This document shows positions 29,605 through 39,345 of a stretch of 64,000 nt of DNA, in pieces. The position numbers and the translations under genes are program-made. Where the stretch lies: positions 1 through 64,000 of the forward strand of contig SVPF01000001.1 in assembly GCA_015066005.1 (NCBI GenBank), given 5' to 3'. Position 1 is the first letter of the stretch, and the number at the start of each line of letters is the position of its first letter. The stretch is from Oscillospiraceae bacterium. GTDB lineage: Bacteria > Bacillota > Clostridia > Oscillospirales > Acutalibacteraceae. A model generated the notes under the pieces. It saw nothing but the letters and a program-made list of their open reading frames with translations, made no database searches and was not told where the DNA came from.

Positions 29605-30447
29605 CTAATTGCATCCTTCAAAAAGCTCAGCAACCTTACATGCACGGTTATAAGCTTCAGAAAGATATTCCGTGATTGACATATTCATATAACGGTCATT
29701 TTCGTGTCGGTTAGGTTTTGATTTTCGCGTAAGCTCAAACGTAAGTATTCCGTTATACCCGCATCTTGAGAGCCTTTGCATATTATAACTCCAATCGGCA
29801 ACACCGTCAAAGGGCAATAAATGCAAATCATCTGTCCAAAAAATGTTGCCGCCTTTATCGCTAATACCAAAATTATCATTTAAATGCGTTGCAACCAATT
29901 TATTGCCAAAGTGTCTTATTAAGTCTTGCGAACGGTTATAACACATTTCGTGTCCCGAATCCCAACAAAAACCGACCGTTTTCTTATTTCTGAATTCCTG
30001 CAGTAAGGCAAAAAGATATTCTTCACCTTCGGTATTTTCAAAGGCAATCTTAACACCTGTTTTTTCGGCAAATTCTATTACCCTTGCAAACCTTTCTAAA
30101 CCGATTTTGTTAGGGGTATGCTGTTTAAAGCCTATAAAAGCGTGAGCAACCATTATTGGAACACTATGCTTTGAACAGTCCAAAATGCAATTTATTAACC
30201 GATTAACAGCCGCATCACCTTTTTGGATGTCATCTCCCCAAAAATCCGCAGAGTTTTCAAACGGCGCATGAATTGACTGAAAAATTAAATTATGTTCTTT
30301 GGCCGCTTTGGAAACAGCATCCATTGTTTCAGGATTCCAAACACAAAAAAATGCGTCAAACCCAACCTTTTTTATTAGCTCGATTTGTTCAATTTCCGAT
30401 ATACCAAAGCTGTCGGACAAGCCTAATCCCAATTTACAATTACGCAT
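29605..30447 (-). CDS. Sugar isomerase/epimerase-like TIM barrel (AP endonuclease 2 family)
   Basis: A 280-residue protein of the xylose isomerase-like TIM-barrel superfamily. Candidate metal ligands are the Glu in AFENTEGEEY, the Asp in GFCWDSGHEM, the His in ATHLNDN and the Glu in LTFELTRK, spaced as in the family. There is no signal peptide, so it acts in the cytoplasm, probably on a ketose, inositol-type or oxidised sugar. It lies five bases behind the Gfo/Idh/MocA gene; such pairs often interconvert or oxidise uncommon sugars. It is the last gene of region B, and its exact substrate cannot be read from the sequence. Confidence 0.85.
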   Translation of the reverse strand: MRNCKLGLGLSDSFGISEIEQIELIKKVGFDAFFCVWNPETMDAVSKAAKEHNLIFQSIHAPFENSADFWGDDIQKGDAAVNRLINCILDCSKHSVPIMVAHAFIGFKQHTPNKIGLERFARVIEFAEKTGVKIAFENTEGEEYLFALLQEFRNKKTVGFCWDSGHEMCYNRSQDLIRHFGNKLVATHLNDNFGISDKGGNIFWTDDLHLLPFDGVADWSYNMQRLSRCGYNGILTFELTRKSKPNRHENDRYMNMSITEYLSEAYNRACKVAELFEGCN

Positions 30448-30452
30448 TTAAA

Positions 30453-31478
30453 TCAGTTGCCCTTTTTGATAACACAATCGTTATTATTATAGATTTGACA
30501 AACAATATTTTGGATTTTAAGTGCCTCTTCGCCCGAAATTTCAAGTTTTTCCTTGCCAAGCAACGAATTATAGAACTGTCTTATTTGAACATTGTGCTTA
30601 AAGCCCCAATACTCCTTACCTCCCGATTGTGTAAGCACATCATCAATCTGGTTTTCTACAGTTTCAACCCTTCCGTCGTTATAGTTAATAACTGCATTAT
30701 CGTATGAAAAGATTGCGGTTCCGTTTTCGCAATAAAGGCGAATTTCAATAGGTTCATCAACAAAATAGTTGTTCATTGCATAAAAAGAAAGCAAGGCACC
30801 GTTTTTATATTTTATAAGGCCCTCAGCCGAATCCTCAACAATCATATTTTTATGATTTCTATTATGTAATGAGGACTGAATTTCTATCGGTTCGCTGTCT
30901 ATCATCCAGTTAGCCAAATCAAGTGAATGAATTGCCTGATCAATTACAACACCGCCGCCTTCCTTATACCAAGTACCCTTCCAGTCGGAAGAATCGTAAT
31001 AATTGTCAGGTCGATACCATGTAAGTGTCGTTCTTCCACACTTAACTGAACCAAGCGAGCCATCAATTACTCTTTGCTTTATGAGTTGTGAAGGCGTATT
31101 ATATCTGCATTGAAAAATTACACCGTATTGCACGCCGCATTTCTTTGCCAATTCAACCGCATTAACCGCATCATCATACTTAATACTCATCGGCTTTTCA
31201 CTAAGAACACTTATACCGTTTTTAAAGGCTTCGCATGCAACAACCGTGTGTAAATAGTGCGGCAAACAGATGTGAACTGCATCCAGCTTTTCTTCGCTGA
31301 ACATTATTTTATACTCAGTATATGCCTTAACGCCGTATTTAGCAGCCTTTTGCTCGGCACGCTCACTCTTTATATCACAAACTGCTACAAGCTCAACCTC
31401 ATCAAGACTTACAATAGAGTCTAAATGCATTACCGAAATACTTCCGCATCCAACAACTGCAACCCTTAATTTATTCAT
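30453..31478 (-). CDS. Gfo/Idh/MocA-family oxidoreductase
   Basis: A 341-residue cytoplasmic dehydrogenase. The N-terminal Rossmann fold begins RVAVVGCGSISVMH with the GxGxxx dinucleotide loop; the family's EKP motif is present as SEKPMS near residue 95. The C-terminal alpha/beta domain has GGVVIDQAIHSLDLANWM, which carries the usual catalytic-region Asp and His. It overlaps the upstream isomerase gene by four bases (ATGA), so translation is coupled. Members oxidise or reduce sugars, inositols or amino-sugar derivatives with NAD(P). Flanked on both sides by TIM-barrel isomerases, it probably works on the same sugar as they do. Confidence 0.9.
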   Translation of the reverse strand: MNKLRVAVVGCGSISVMHLDSIVSLDEVELVAVCDIKSERAEQKAAKYGVKAYTEYKIMFSEEKLDAVHICLPHYLHTVVACEAFKNGISVLSEKPMSIKYDDAVNAVELAKKCGVQYGVIFQCRYNTPSQLIKQRVIDGSLGSVKCGRTTLTWYRPDNYYDSSDWKGTWYKEGGGVVIDQAIHSLDLANWMIDSEPIEIQSSLHNRNHKNMIVEDSAEGLIKYKNGALLSFYAMNNYFVDEPIEIRLYCENGTAIFSYDNAVINYNDGRVETVENQIDDVLTQSGGKEYWGFKHNVQIRQFYNSLLGKEKLEISGEEALKIQNIVCQIYNNNDCVIKKGN

Positions 31479-32332
31479 TGTTCATTCACCTTCAAAATCT
31501 TTTCAACTGTATACTTTGCTAATTTAATATCATCAATTGGGTTTTTGCCAGTTTCACGCTCAATTGTAAGGTAGCCGTCAAAGCCCACCTTGCGTAACGC
31601 TTCAATATAAGCGGGAAAATCAACCTTACCCTCACCAAGAGGAGTTTCAATAAAATAATCAGCAACATTAAGCGCTTCAATACCACCCGTTGCAAAATGA
31701 TCATAAATAATTTCAGGGTCGGTGCTTTTTAGCATAATACCGTCCTTAACGTGTGTATGAACAATAAATTCGCCAAGCATTTCAACCGCTTCTACAGGGT
31801 CCTGACCTGTTACCATAACAAAATTTGCAGGGTCAAGGTTTACACCTACTCCGCGACCGGAATCCTTTACAAAGCCAAGCAGGGTTTTGGCATCTTCGGG
31901 ACCGGTTTCAATTGCAAGGGTAATTCCCTTTTCGGCAGCATAACTACCACATTTAGATAATGCATCAACCATTACAGAATAACGTGGATGGCTTTTATCT
32001 GCAGGGATTACACCAATATGTGTAGTAATAACCGAAACGCCAAACTCAGCCGCTAAATCAATTATTTCCTTTGTTTTTTCAATTCGTTCGCCATTATCCG
32101 CTTCAATTTGGAAACCATGACCGCCCATATCACCGCATAATGCACTAATTTCAAGTCCATTTTCTTTTAGCAGTTTTTTAATTTTTTTCTTTTGGTCACC
32201 GCTTAAAGTAGAAGGGCTGAATTCACCCGTTGTTGCATAAATTTGAACCCCGTTAAGCCCTAATTCCCCTGCTAATTTAATACTGTCTTCCAAAGGGAGC
32301 TTAAAGCAATCTGTTATAACACCAATTTTCAT
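31475..32332 (-). CDS. Sugar phosphate isomerase/epimerase-like TIM barrel
   Basis: A 285-residue member of the xylose isomerase-like superfamily, different in sequence from the one at 29605-30447. Metal-site candidates are E in AIETGPEDAK, D in GVNLDPANFV, H in VHTHVKDG and E in YLTIERETG. Typical IolE/IolI-like elements such as GEGKVDFPAYI occur near the C-terminus. AAGGAG precedes ATG 32332. Its stop codon overlaps the start of the oxidoreductase gene. It is cytoplasmic; the substrate is unknown. Confidence 0.88.
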   Translation of the reverse strand: MKIGVITDCFKLPLEDSIKLAGELGLNGVQIYATTGEFSPSTLSGDQKKKIKKLLKENGLEISALCGDMGGHGFQIEADNGERIEKTKEIIDLAAEFGVSVITTHIGVIPADKSHPRYSVMVDALSKCGSYAAEKGITLAIETGPEDAKTLLGFVKDSGRGVGVNLDPANFVMVTGQDPVEAVEMLGEFIVHTHVKDGIMLKSTDPEIIYDHFATGGIEALNVADYFIETPLGEGKVDFPAYIEALRKVGFDGYLTIERETGKNPIDDIKLAKYTVEKILKVNEQ

Positions 32333-32366
32333 ATCAATTCTCCTTAAAAACGCCTAGACATAAAAC

Positions 32367-34244
32367 CTACAATAACAATTTTATAAACAGCCCACCCTGC
32401 ACTGTTCTATTTTGGAACATCTCGGTTGCACCTGTGGCAACATCGATCCAGTCGCCCATCGGCACACGCTTTTGTGTTTCATTGAAAAAGTTCCACATTT
32501 TATTAACAATAAAATCAAAATTGGAACCCTTTTCATCAAAACAAGCCGCCCATAAAAGCCAATCTGTTTTAGACCAATTGCAACGGTTATCAAGCGGCGT
32601 GCCATAGCTTTTAGCTTCTTTTTTATATCTGTTAAGCTCGGCTTCAAAGAAGCTTTTTGGAAAAAGGTTAGTATTCCAAAGCTTATCCCAAATTGCATTA
32701 TATTTTAAGCTGAAGCTGTTTTCTTTATCGTACGCCAACCTATAACTACCGTCATTATTAAGCGCTCTTTGTAAAAACGACTTTACATATTTTTTTGCAA
32801 CCAGCATATATTCTTCGGCTTCTTTATTTTTAGAAAGGTCTTCAAGTATTTTAGAAAAAGCCACAATACCCATTATAGCCTTAATAGAAAGATTACAATT
32901 ATGCGCAAGCTTTCCTGCAAAATCGTCTGTACATAGCTGATTTTCGGGGTCTTCACCAAACATAACGAGGTATTTGCTCCATTTCTCGAGCAAATCAAGA
33001 TTTTTCTGTGCTAAAGCAAAATCATTTTCGGCCATACACAATGCTGCAGTCAAAATAATCATATTTCCGCATTCCTCAACAGGCATTTGACCTGTTATAT
33101 CATTCGGAAAATATACCTGACCGTTAACAAACGGATATCTACCCAAATCATGCGGAGCAAAATCAAACTGCCAGTCATCGCTTTTGGCATATCTGAAAAT
33201 AGGCTCAATCATAGCCTTTAATAAGGCCGTGTTGTAGTAAAGAAATATTGGTGCGCTTGGGTATGTAACATCTACCGTAACTGCACAGCCGTTTGAAAAG
33301 CATTCCTTAGACACATACAACAAATCGCCCTTATCATCAACCACTAATTTGTGTGCCGCCATAACCTGACGATAAGCAAGCGACAAAAGCTCGGCATATT
33401 GTTCGTTGCCCTTTTGAACTGCGGTTTGATATAAATCCTTCGCAAAAGCATCGCATTTACTTTTAAGTGTATCATATTCAGCGGCAGCTTCATCAATAGC
33501 ATCTATAATACCGTTACAATTTTTATGCCAATAAGCATCCGACGGTTTATTGTAATACAAAATGCTCTTTATATCATCATAAGCAAATAAGAATAATTTT
33601 TCCGAATCAAGCTCAGCCTTAGCCCAAACAGAGTATAGGTTTTCATATACTTCGTTTCCGAATTCGGCATCGCCCTTGGCAGAAAGATATAAATACCCCC
33701 AGTCAATTCTTATATCATCACCGCAATTGGAGAGCACATTTTGTGTTCCGTTGCCCATTTTAACGTATGATACTTCTTTGCCTTTTCCCTGCTCCGACCA
33801 AACACGACTTTGTCCTGCCGTATTAAGCACCAGCTCCTCGCTGCAAGAAACCTTAGCAAATACCTTATGGGCCTTACCGTCAAGGCTTTCGTATGAAAGC
33901 CTTAGGTATGACACAGGGCGCGAGCAGAGGTATAAATCCTGCGCAATAAGAGGAGACGTAAACTCTGCTACCAGCCTGATTTTGTTATTTGAATAAATAA
34001 TTTTTGTAGTAAGCGCATCAATATCAATTGACTCAATATCTATTTTTTCTTCACATAGCTTACCGTCCCTTATACCACTTCCCAAAAAGCGATATTCAGT
34101 ACCGTCTATTTCAACGATTCCGAGTATTGAATTACGCGAACCGGTCCAGTGATAAGGGAATTTATCGTTAAGCTCTTCGGTTGACCATACCGAAAAATAT
34201 GGGTCTATTGTAATAAGCGGTATTGCGGGTGCTCTTAATTTCAT
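32367..34244 (-). CDS. GtaA-like (DUF4964/DUF5127/DUF4965) six-hairpin protein
   Basis: A 625-residue protein that I recognise as the family often called glutaminase A-like, with DUF4964 at the start (LRAPAIPLITIDPYFSVWS), a central DUF5127-type region and a C-terminal alpha/alpha barrel of the DUF4965 type. Landmarks are FAPHDLGRYPF, MPVEECGNM, NLSIKAIMGIVAF, SKTDWLLWAACF and PMGDWIDVATG. No signal peptide is present, so this copy appears cytoplasmic. The glutaminase name comes from a fungal relative; in a sugar locus a glycosidase role is equally plausible because the fold is that of (alpha/alpha)6 glycosidases. AAAGGTG lies upstream of ATG 34244. It sits between a giant exported protein and the isomerase genes. 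Confidence 0.8.
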   Translation of the reverse strand: MKLRAPAIPLITIDPYFSVWSTEELNDKFPYHWTGSRNSILGIVEIDGTEYRFLGSGIRDGKLCEEKIDIESIDIDALTTKIIYSNNKIRLVAEFTSPLIAQDLYLCSRPVSYLRLSYESLDGKAHKVFAKVSCSEELVLNTAGQSRVWSEQGKGKEVSYVKMGNGTQNVLSNCGDDIRIDWGYLYLSAKGDAEFGNEVYENLYSVWAKAELDSEKLFLFAYDDIKSILYYNKPSDAYWHKNCNGIIDAIDEAAAEYDTLKSKCDAFAKDLYQTAVQKGNEQYAELLSLAYRQVMAAHKLVVDDKGDLLYVSKECFSNGCAVTVDVTYPSAPIFLYYNTALLKAMIEPIFRYAKSDDWQFDFAPHDLGRYPFVNGQVYFPNDITGQMPVEECGNMIILTAALCMAENDFALAQKNLDLLEKWSKYLVMFGEDPENQLCTDDFAGKLAHNCNLSIKAIMGIVAFSKILEDLSKNKEAEEYMLVAKKYVKSFLQRALNNDGSYRLAYDKENSFSLKYNAIWDKLWNTNLFPKSFFEAELNRYKKEAKSYGTPLDNRCNWSKTDWLLWAACFDEKGSNFDFIVNKMWNFFNETQKRVPMGDWIDVATGATEMFQNRTVQGGLFIKLLL

Positions 34245-34258
34245 TGTTTCACCTTTTC

Positions 34259-37200
34259 CTATTTTATAACAGCATAAAGCGATTTATCATAAACCACTGA
34301 CGGTTCACCAACGCAGTTAGTGATTTGAACATTATCTAACCACATTTTACTATTAAAGCTTTCTATTAAAATTTGACCCTGCGAAAGTACAGAATCCGCC
34401 TTTGCCGAAATAACCTTTGCAGTTTTTCCGCTGCGTTTTGAGCCGAAATAAACATCAATATTATTATTCTCACAGGTAATTTTTACGGAATAGCCCTTGC
34501 CTCGCGAAATATTTTCATTATAAGTACCAAGAACAGTTACTTTACCGTCAATTGCCTGAACTAGCCTTATAGAAGAATTTTTGGGGTCGTTACCGTAAAC
34601 GCCGCCCTGTAAATTTTTGGCAGAATTGCCCAAAAACAGCAAATAAATGGAATTGAAGGAAGTACCATCAGTTGAGTGAATTATAAATTTATCAACCGCC
34701 CAACCCTCAAATTCGCGAATATCAAATTGCCATGTAAGGTCCGAAAGTGAATAATCGCCAACCAAATTTGTAGTTGTAATTTGCTTCCTTTCGGGCTTCA
34801 TAGGAGTTTGAATTTGTAAAGTGTTCTGCCAGTATTTAAGGCTTCCCTTACCATCAAAGCCAAAGTCTGTTTTGCCGTACATACCGTTGAAATCCCAATC
34901 AACAAGAAGTGCATTTTCGGGAAGCTCGGGTAAATATGTGGTGCGTTGTTCACCGTCGGCATAGTTATAAAGCTTCATATCATCAATATAGAATTGAGTA
35001 TGGAAGCCTTCTACCATAAATCCGCCCTTTTCAAGCACAACATCTTCTGCTTTTGCCGTTAGCATTGGAGTTTCCGGCGTAGATTTACCCACCTTCCACC
35101 AATAAACACTTATGTTATTATTTTCCGAAATAATTCTAAAGGTATAAGCATTAAGCTTATGCATTTCAACCGAAGCTGTGCTTAAAATATATGCCTTGTT
35201 ATTAAGCACCCTTACAAGCTGAATATTTTTACCATCAGTAGCATTGCCCGAGCCTGAAATTTGCAAATAAACCGAATCACTGTCGGTATCACCTTGGCAG
35301 TGGAACTTAAACCTGTCGGTGTTCCAGGTGGTTTCAACAGGGGTATAAATAAACTGCCACGAAAAGTCCTTAGCGACCTCACCGCCCGCTAATAAGGGGC
35401 TGTACAGCATTTTATGCCCGTCGGTATTAAATTCAAACAAGCCCTTTTCAGTTTTAGTAATGCCTGTATCTACTGCTTCGAAAAGCAAATCACCGTCGGT
35501 ATCAAAATTCTTATCAATAAGCACCTTATTATTTTGTTCAAATTGGTCCTGTACGACTGGATTTTTAAACACATAAAAATCATCCATAGTAAAGGTTGCC
35601 TGTGCTAAATGGAAGTAAATGTCACCCTCAGTCTCGGTTGTTGCAACAACGGTTAACATTGGAACATTCGGAAGCTCCTCACCAAATTTCCAAATATAAA
35701 ATTTTATAACCTTATCAGAATATGTAACGATTACATTAAGCACATCACCTTCGGTGTAATTTGTTTTTACACTCTTGCTTTGACCGTTTTTAGCGTTCAA
35801 AACAAAGGCCAGCTTTCCGCCGTTTATGTACATATTCAAACGGTTATCGTTATTAAAGTTAGACCAACCCGTTGATGAATGGTAAGCGAAGTCGGCATAA
35901 ACCGAATTGCCGGTAAAATCAGAAACGGTAAACTGAAAACCTAATGTAAAGTTTTTAAGTGTGGTGCCTGTAAGGCCGGTACTTGTACCAACTTCGCCTG
36001 TGGTTACCCACTTATTGCGAACGATGCTGCTTGTGCCGTTATAAGCATCAAATTTACCTGCAGGAACCGTTTTAGATGCTGCAAAATCACTTTTATAAAT
36101 TAAATCAGTAGCAGCAAATTCAATACCTGTAACCTTTTCAATTTCCTGCTCTGTAAGACTATTTGTATCAATTACGGGAACGTAAACATAGAAATTATCC
36201 ATAGTGAATTTTGCACCCGCAAAATGGAAGTAGAAATCCCCCTTGGTGTCCTGCGTTGCAGTAATGCTAAGGGTGGGTGTTGTGGGAATTTCTTCACCGT
36301 TTTTCCAAATATAAGCCGATACCTGCTTATCAATATAAGTTAAAACGATATTAATAAGGTCGTTTTGCTGATACTGCGTAACAATGCTCTTGCTTACACC
36401 TATTTTTCCGTTAAGTGCAAAAACCAGCTTGCCGTTTTGTCCGAAAAGATTTAATCGGTTTTCGTTATTAAGACCCGACCATCCCGTTGTTGAGTGATAA
36501 GCAAAATCCGCATAGAAGCCATTGTTAAGCTCGGATGCGGTAAGCTGGAAGCCTGCAACAAAATTTGCAAGGTCGCCTTTACCGGTAAGGCCCGTGCTTG
36601 TGCCTACCTCGCCAGTAGTTTGCCATTTACGGTTTGCAATGCTGCTGGTGCCGTTATAATCACTAAAGATATCAACCGGGGGCTTTGCGGCTGAGGTAAA
36701 ATTGTTGCTGTAGACCAGCATTTCATTGTCAAGTGCAAGCTTGGTGGCCTGCATAATATGTTCGGGATAAAGGTTAGTATCTATGCCAATATCCTTAAGG
36801 TCATAAACAAAGAAATTATCAAATACTACCTGAGAACCTGTAGTATGGAAATACAGATCACCCTTCGCTGTTGAAGTAGTAGTAACGCTCATTACAGGGC
36901 TTGTCGGCACAGCGTCGCCAAACTTCCAAATATAAGCATTTACCACGCCATTAACCTTAGTAAGCAAAAGGTTTAATTTTTCGTTGTTTGCGCAGGCCAT
37001 TGAATAAGCCGCAGTTTGTGCACCAATAGCGCTGAGATTAAAGTTTAATGTACCTGAAGCGGTTTGCCAATAGCTGAAACGGGTTTCTATTGTACCGTTA
37101 CCACCCCAACCGGTCGTACTGTTATAAGCGAGCCAACCATTAAGTGCGCCATTATTGTCGGTATCATTTACCGAGAACTGATAGCCTACAGCAAAATCAC

Positions 37201-38125
37201 CCAAATCGTTTTTACCGGTAAGGCCGTTAAAGCCTGCTTCACCGTTTACCACCCACTTATTATCGGTAACAACGCTTGTACCATTAAAGGGTGCAGGCTG
37301 ATATGCATCATACATTACAGGTGGTTCAATATACTTTGTGCCGAAATTATTCACATAAAAGGGAGAAATATCACCTAAAGAAAGACCTGTCGCACGCTCC
37401 ATATTTTCAGGGGAAACGGCAGTTAAGTCATACACCTTGATATTATCAAGCGAAATGCTGTCCTGATAAGTGTAATAATATAAATCGCCGCGAATGTCAC
37501 CTGTGGTATTTATGGTAAGAGTGGGCGCTGTCGGAGCAGCAGAGCCTTTTTTCCAAATATATACCGAATCGGTATGGTTTTTACTTGCTATTACAACATT
37601 AAATTCCGTATCAAGCGGCATATCAAAGCCTTCAACCGTTGCTCTGCAATTAGAATCCCCGCGCTTTTCAAGGGTAAGTGTAGCCTTATAACCTGCGCCG
37701 TTTACGATGCTGAATCTATAATCGTATTGATCGGGCCAGCCCGTGCTTGAGCGGTAGTAAAAATGGCTTTGACCCCATGCCTGATGTGTGGAAAATTCAA
37801 ATGAAGCTACAAAATCACCTAAAGCTTCGTCGGTCCAGCCGCCATCCAAAGCAAGATCCTTTCCGCCAAGTGCACCGATGTACCATTTTCCGTTCTGCAC
37901 ATTAAACACCTGCTTATTGGCGGTATAGGCAGAAAAAACAGAAACCCTGTTTGTGATAGCGGATGTTGAAAAATCATCTGAAAATACAAGGCATTCTTCA
38001 GCGGCACCAAATGCTTTCGCAATATCATCCATTGGTGAAGTCGATCCTGCTAACACAGGCATGGCAACAAAAACGCTTGTTGTGGCTACCGCTGCGGCCA
38101 GTAAAACCGAAAGAATTTTTTTCAT
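34259..38125 (-). CDS. Giant exported protein with six jelly-roll (ConA/LamG-like) modules
   Basis: A 1288-residue exported protein. ATG 38125 (MKKILSVLLAAAVATTS signal peptide) has AGGAAAGAGG upstream; an extension to 38305 would read into the preceding gene without a signal and is rejected. Six beta-sandwich modules of about 180-220 residues follow. The first four share a start like LVYSNNF, a middle motif STTGW or SSTGW, a strand AYIWK-x-GE-x-[VI]-P, and an end like MDNFYVY. The last two are divergent but keep the strand pattern and end IDDMKLYNY and LDNVQITNC. No catalytic residues, sortase motif or membrane anchor is visible. It likely binds polysaccharide. Its modules match those of the giant phosphoesterase at 39472-43926. 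Confidence 0.82.
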   Translation of the reverse strand: MKKILSVLLAAAVATTSVFVAMPVLAGSTSPMDDIAKAFGAAEECLVFSDDFSTSAITNRVSVFSAYTANKQVFNVQNGKWYIGALGGKDLALDGGWTDEALGDFVASFEFSTHQAWGQSHFYYRSSTGWPDQYDYRFSIVNGAGYKATLTLEKRGDSNCRATVEGFDMPLDTEFNVVIASKNHTDSVYIWKKGSAAPTAPTLTINTTGDIRGDLYYYTYQDSISLDNIKVYDLTAVSPENMERATGLSLGDISPFYVNNFGTKYIEPPVMYDAYQPAPFNGTSVVTDNKWVVNGEAGFNGLTGKNDLGDFAVGYQFSVNDTDNNGALNGWLAYNSTTGWGGNGTIETRFSYWQTASGTLNFNLSAIGAQTAAYSMACANNEKLNLLLTKVNGVVNAYIWKFGDAVPTSPVMSVTTTSTAKGDLYFHTTGSQVVFDNFFVYDLKDIGIDTNLYPEHIMQATKLALDNEMLVYSNNFTSAAKPPVDIFSDYNGTSSIANRKWQTTGEVGTSTGLTGKGDLANFVAGFQLTASELNNGFYADFAYHSTTGWSGLNNENRLNLFGQNGKLVFALNGKIGVSKSIVTQYQQNDLINIVLTYIDKQVSAYIWKNGEEIPTTPTLSITATQDTKGDFYFHFAGAKFTMDNFYVYVPVIDTNSLTEQEIEKVTGIEFAATDLIYKSDFAASKTVPAGKFDAYNGTSSIVRNKWVTTGEVGTSTGLTGTTLKNFTLGFQFTVSDFTGNSVYADFAYHSSTGWSNFNNDNRLNMYINGGKLAFVLNAKNGQSKSVKTNYTEGDVLNVIVTYSDKVIKFYIWKFGEELPNVPMLTVVATTETEGDIYFHLAQATFTMDDFYVFKNPVVQDQFEQNNKVLIDKNFDTDGDLLFEAVDTGITKTEKGLFEFNTDGHKMLYSPLLAGGEVAKDFSWQFIYTPVETTWNTDRFKFHCQGDTDSDSVYLQISGSGNATDGKNIQLVRVLNNKAYILSTASVEMHKLNAYTFRIISENNNISVYWWKVGKSTPETPMLTAKAEDVVLEKGGFMVEGFHTQFYIDDMKLYNYADGEQRTTYLPELPENALLVDWDFNGMYGKTDFGFDGKGSLKYWQNTLQIQTPMKPERKQITTTNLVGDYSLSDLTWQFDIREFEGWAVDKFIIHSTDGTSFNSIYLLFLGNSAKNLQGGVYGNDPKNSSIRLVQAIDGKVTVLGTYNENISRGKGYSVKITCENNNIDVYFGSKRSGKTAKVISAKADSVLSQGQILIESFNSKMWLDNVQITNCVGEPSVVYDKSLYAVIK

Positions 38126-38162
38126 AATTTGTAAACCTCTTTCCTTATATATTCCAAAACCG

Positions 38163-39233
38163 TTAACACCATTGAACACCATCCCATACAAGCTCTCGCG
38201 AGGATGATATGTCAAACTTTTTCGAATAAAATTTACAAAGCCGTTTAGGCTTTGTAGGATCACCCTTTTTAGTGAATGTAAGCCCACCCAATATTGGGAA
38301 ACCATCCAAATAGTCGAAATTATCGCAATCCGATAAATTATAATTATCGACCGTTATATAATATGGGGTATCATACTTATCTTCCCCAACAAACAGCTTT
38401 GACTTTTTGTTTAAAAGCACTACGGCGTCAAGCTTAAAATTTTTTATACGGAAGTACCTTGCCCCCCACTGTGTAAGCTTAGATGTGGTTCCGATTTTTA
38501 TTATGCTGTCACATTTAATATTTGAATTTTTTATAGTTAAATCTTCTATACAACCGTCCGAATCCTGCCAAAAAACTAAACTTTCATTGGCATCAACGTT
38601 ATTAAGAACAATATTTTCAGCAATAAGTCCGCGCGCAGACTCGACAAATAACGGAGTTTGCGCAACAGTGTTGTGAATTATTAAATTTTCAATTGTTGTT
38701 TCACTTTCCTCGTCGCCATAATTTTTGGCACCAAAATAAAAAGCCGAATCACATCTGAATTTTCCTGATGATAAATATAAATTAGAATAAATATTTCCTG
38801 TTCTGAACGGAGAAGAAATATCAAACCCGCGGTATGAAAAGTTGGTAACCGAAACATTATTATACATTACCGAAAAAGTAATGCTTGGAAAATCATTTGA
38901 GTATATACCCGTTCCAACATTATCAATTTTAACATTGCGGATGTACGCACCCTTTTGTAATGGCAAGTGACCTTTTGTGTAAATGGCCACCCTTTCTCCC
39001 GATTTTTCCTCACCTGTAACCAAGCCCTGCTTAAAGCATATAGTCATATCCTCAAGTTTTGACGTCCATCCCATATTGATAATAGCTTTTTTCGTATCAT
39101 CAAAATTGGCTACTAGTATGGTTTTATCAATGCCGGCGCCCTTTAAAAGACCGTCGTTCAATATAATTGTATCTCTAATTTCAAATACTCCTTCGGGAAT
39201 AGTTTTTATTTCTTTATCATTGTTAAAACACAT
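38163..39233 (-). CDS. Right-handed beta-helix protein without signal peptide
   Basis: A 356-residue protein of the pectate-lyase-like beta-helix superfamily, homologous to the three exported proteins at 44869-45780, 45782-47134 and 47131-48462 (shared blocks GAGIDKTI, LVTGEEKSGERVAIYT, NVGTGIYS). It ends in the same module as two of them (RLCKFYS ... LVWDGVQW). Unlike them it begins almost at the first helix turn, with no signal peptide and about 45 fewer residues. ATG 39233 follows GGTGGTG; a TTG at 39248 is also possible. It may be cytoplasmic or a truncated copy. No catalytic residues can be assigned. It lies between two genes for giant exported proteins. Confidence 0.78.
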   Translation of the reverse strand: MCFNNDKEIKTIPEGVFEIRDTIILNDGLLKGAGIDKTILVANFDDTKKAIINMGWTSKLEDMTICFKQGLVTGEEKSGERVAIYTKGHLPLQKGAYIRNVKIDNVGTGIYSNDFPSITFSVMYNNVSVTNFSYRGFDISSPFRTGNIYSNLYLSSGKFRCDSAFYFGAKNYGDEESETTIENLIIHNTVAQTPLFVESARGLIAENIVLNNVDANESLVFWQDSDGCIEDLTIKNSNIKCDSIIKIGTTSKLTQWGARYFRIKNFKLDAVVLLNKKSKLFVGEDKYDTPYYITVDNYNLSDCDNFDYLDGFPILGGLTFTKKGDPTKPKRLCKFYSKKFDISSSRELVWDGVQWC

Positions 39234-39305
39234 AGCTTTCACCACCAAAAGTATTATTTATTAAAAAAGTTTTTCGTTACATTAAAGTTTTTAAAATGAC
39301 TTATG

Positions 39306-39338
39306 GCTACCACACGGGTAAAATACCCGTGTGGTAGC
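39306..39338 (-). terminator. 15-bp hairpin after the 37-residue peptide gene
   Basis: A perfect 15-base-pair stem with loop AAA begins seven bases after the small peptide stop codon. Downstream on the minus strand only CATAAGTCATTTT follows, so it may terminate weakly or stabilise the upstream mRNA. It separates the transporter/surface part of region B from the beta-helix and metabolic part. Confidence 0.65.
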
Positions 39339-39345
39339 TGTTAAA

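Noticed and set aside
38126..38305. 60-residue N-terminal extension of the giant jelly-roll protein
   Set aside because: It overlaps the end of the preceding beta-helix gene, hides the signal peptide and lacks a ribosome binding site; ATG 38125 has both.
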